A stretch of DNA of 64,000 bases from Voacanga thouarsii (Eukaryota; Streptophyta; Magnoliopsida; Gentianales; Apocynaceae). Positions 61,974 to 64,000 of this stretch are shown piece after piece. The position numbers and the translations under genes were made by a program. The stretch covers positions 992,001 to 1,056,000 of the forward strand of contig JANUWF010001938.1 in the NCBI GenBank assembly GCA_026120185.1. Reading direction: 5' to 3'. The notes below the pieces were generated by a model, which was not told the origin of the DNA, made no database searches, and was given only the letters and a program-made list of their open reading frames with translations. Position 1 is the stretch's first letter. The number at the start of each line of letters is the position of its first letter.

Positions 61974-63865
61974 ATGGCTGCAGTTTCAATGCTTGATGAT
62001 TTTGACTGCAACATGGGCGTTGACAAGCTCACCTACGAAATCTTCTCCATTCTTGAGAACAAGTTCCTCTTCGGCTGCGATGATCCAAAGCTCTCTCTGC
62101 CCAAAACCAAACCCCACGTGCTAACTTCGTCCCCAGGAAACACGGGAACAGTACGAATTCTCTCCATTGATGCCGGTGGCTCCACCGACGGTCTTCTCGC
62201 AGCCAAGTCTTTGGCCCATTTGGAAGCCACTCTTCGCAGCAAGTCAGGAAACCCGAATGCCCGCATCGCCCATTTCTTTGATGTCGTCGCTGGGGCCGGG
62301 GTGGGGGGCGTCCTCGCGGGCCTCCTGTTTACCCGTGGCAAGGACGGGGAACCTATGTTCTCTGCCGACGAGGCTCTGAAATTTATTATCGAGAATGGCG
62401 GGAAGTTTTCTAAGCCAGCACCGACGGGGATGTTGAGGAGGGTCTTCCGGGCCTCCAACTCAAAGACCGGGAAATTGTTCGTGAAGGTGTTCGGCGAGTT
62501 GAGTTTAAAAGATACGTTAAAAGCCGTTTTGATTCCCTGCTACGATCTCACCACGGGAGCACCGGTTATGTTTTCGCGCGCTGACGCGTTGGAAATGGAC
62601 GGATGCGATTTCAAGATGGCTGAGGTGTGTGGGGCCACGATTGCCAATCGAGCAGTGGAATTGAGATCGGCCGAGGGAAGAAAGAAGATCGCGGCCGTCG
62701 GTGGAGGCATAGCCATGAATAATCCCACGGCCGCAGCCATCACCCACGTGCTCAACAACAAGCAGGAGTTTCCATTTTGCAAGGGAGTGGAGGATCTCGT
62801 GGTTGTTTCGTTGGGCAATGGGGAAATGGACTGCAGTGCTGGAAACCTACACTGTTCCCCGACAGCATACGTCAGAATCGCCGGAGATGGCGCTGCCGAC
62901 ATGGTATGTACATTCAGCATATTCATATACGTATTAAGTATTATTCCCGTTTGTTTTCTTTTGCTTAAAATTTTAAAATTATATACACATACGCACCGGC
63001 ACTGATAAAGTAAAAGCAATAATTGTAACGTTTATTACTTTAATAACGTTCATACTACTACTATAAGATATGCATGGGGATTTTGATCCCACGTTAAAAT
63101 AATTAAAAGCACAAATATAGAGCGGGTGAAGGATATGATAGTAATCATTTTGTTGTAGTAGTACAAAGCAGCAGGCAAGAATAAGGTAGTAGAATTTATG
63201 GTTAAGAAGCATATATATATATATATACATATAGAGAGAGAGAGGGGTCCCAGTATTTATTGAGTGGCATTGAATATTGCAAAGTAGTAGTGGTCATAAA
63301 TGCTCCTCCAAAGGGCCATTCCCTATTCAATCAATGGTGGCAGCCAAGCCCGATACATATTTTCACCTACCGCTAGAATCTTTAATCACCGGCATTTGAA
63401 TATATAATTGCTCCCCCCTCCTAATAAAGTTAAAATTCTTAAATGTAAATTGAGTTATCTATTTTTAGGTTATAATTGCTGATGAATGTACGTGTAAAAC
63501 AGGTTGATCAAGCAGTGTCGACGGCATTTAATCAGGCAAGTAGGGGAGCAAATAACTATGTCAGGATACAGGGAAATGGAGTCTTTGGCAAGAGAATTCA
63601 CCGTAGCTGTAATAATCAAAACATAGACATGCTGGGCGTGGCAGAAGCAATGTTGGCACAAAAGAATGTGGAATCCGTTTTATTTCAGGGAAAGAAGTTG
63701 GTTGAGAGTACAAATTTAGAGAAGCTGGATATGTTTGCCGGCGAGCTCATGAAGGAGCATGAAAGGAGGAAAACCAGCGTTTTACCGCCCGTGATTCTCA
63801 AACAGGCGTTGCCATCGCCGCGAACATCTTCAGCCACCACTCTCTCCACCGTGTCTTCGTGTTAA
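61974..63865 (+). CDS. Patatin-like protein, group III (pPLAIII/PLP6-8 type)
   Basis: Two exons, 61974-62903 and 63503-63865, joined after a complete codon at ...GAADM|VDQAV (430 aa). The protein has the patatin fold signatures: IDAGGSTDG (residues about 65-73, the oxyanion-loop region), the elbow VVAGAGVGGVLAG (about 106-118), and GGGIAMNNPTAAA (about 243-255). In active patatins the elbow is GxSxG and the last motif begins with the catalytic Asp (DGG). Here the Ser is Gly and the Asp is Gly. This is the known group III signature, so the residues were not lost in this copy alone. Group III members influence cell elongation and lipid metabolism in Arabidopsis and rice, and their catalytic mechanism is debated. 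The C-terminus (120 residues) includes NYVRIQGNGVFG and ends in a Ser/Thr/Pro-rich tail. Confidence 0.93.
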
Positions 63866-64000
63866 ATTCCAACTAGTTAGGTTAACACGATTTGTCAAGT
63901 AGCTTAATTAGTTTGAGTATAGAGATATATATTGCCACTCAGCGATGCATTGAGACATCCGAGTTAGGATTTGAAGAGCTACAAAGCTCGCCCCTTTTCC

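Noticed and set aside
62033..63019. Long minus-strand ORFs opposite the patatin-like gene (141 and 159 residues)
   Set aside because: Shadows of the GC-rich coding exon; no recognisable domain and no promoter.

Overview
This is nuclear DNA from a flowering plant, most likely a eudicot. Its protein genes are split by many short GT-AG introns. The intergenic DNA is AT-rich and full of plant mobile elements: Ty1/copia LTR elements, Stowaway-type MITEs, a CACTA end and tRNA-derived SINEs. The gene families are plant-specific or have plant-type architecture: arabinogalactan peptide, DUF1639, NAD-type glutamate dehydrogenase of 411 aa, cytosolic APS kinase and group III patatin-like protein. I cannot name the species.

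Layout. 0-2.4 kb: no secure gene. 2.4-6.8 kb: copia element A (minus strand). 7.9-8.1 kb: arabinogalactan peptide (minus). 11.3-13.4 kb: DUF1639 gene (plus). 15.2-19.0 kb: 12-exon plastid-type FMN-binding split-barrel/DUF2470 gene (minus), with a TIR element starting 108 bp upstream of its ATG. 22 kb: a weak 98-residue ORF. 25.1-28.5 kb: APS kinase (minus), head-to-head with a J-domain membrane protein (29.0-32.2 kb, plus). 32.7-33.0 kb: an 83-residue single-pass membrane protein (minus). 33.5-36.6 kb: copia element B (minus). 36.6-41.5 kb: MITEs, an RNase H relic and a SINE with an 11-bp target duplication. 41.7-44.9 kb: glutamate dehydrogenase (plus). 45.8-47.4 kb: GAR1 (minus). 48.5-56.1 kb: a nested block in which copia element C, a CACTA end and a tRNA-like SINE sit inside an older TIR element. 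56.6-61.8 kb: no gene, two Stowaway MITEs. 62.0-63.9 kb: patatin-like protein (plus).

The host genes are ordinary single-copy housekeeping or signalling genes and do not form a pathway cluster. The exons given for the six intron-containing genes (DUF1639, FMN/DUF2470, APS kinase, J-protein, GDH, GAR1) and for the two-exon patatin-like gene were joined by hand. All keep frame and have GT-AG borders.

The most interesting signal lies in the three related copia elements. Element C is full length, with gag and pol as separate ORFs. Its gag lies exactly inside a 1168-nt stretch with a good donor (AG|GTACGC), a branch-point-like CTAAT, a T-rich tract and an acceptor (CAG) directly abutting the pol ATG. 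Element A lacks exactly that stretch, and otherwise its internal region differs in length from C by only 4 nt. The simplest reading is that A is a reverse-transcribed spliced RNA, and that this family makes Pol from a spliced subgenomic RNA with gag as the intron. In element B the donor has lost a G (AG|TACGC) and gag is retained. The family also appears to use an unusual primer site: the 14 nt directly after the 5' LTR can pair with the anticodon arm of tRNA-Ile (with inosine 34 opposite a C), as in the half-tRNA priming known for Drosophila copia.
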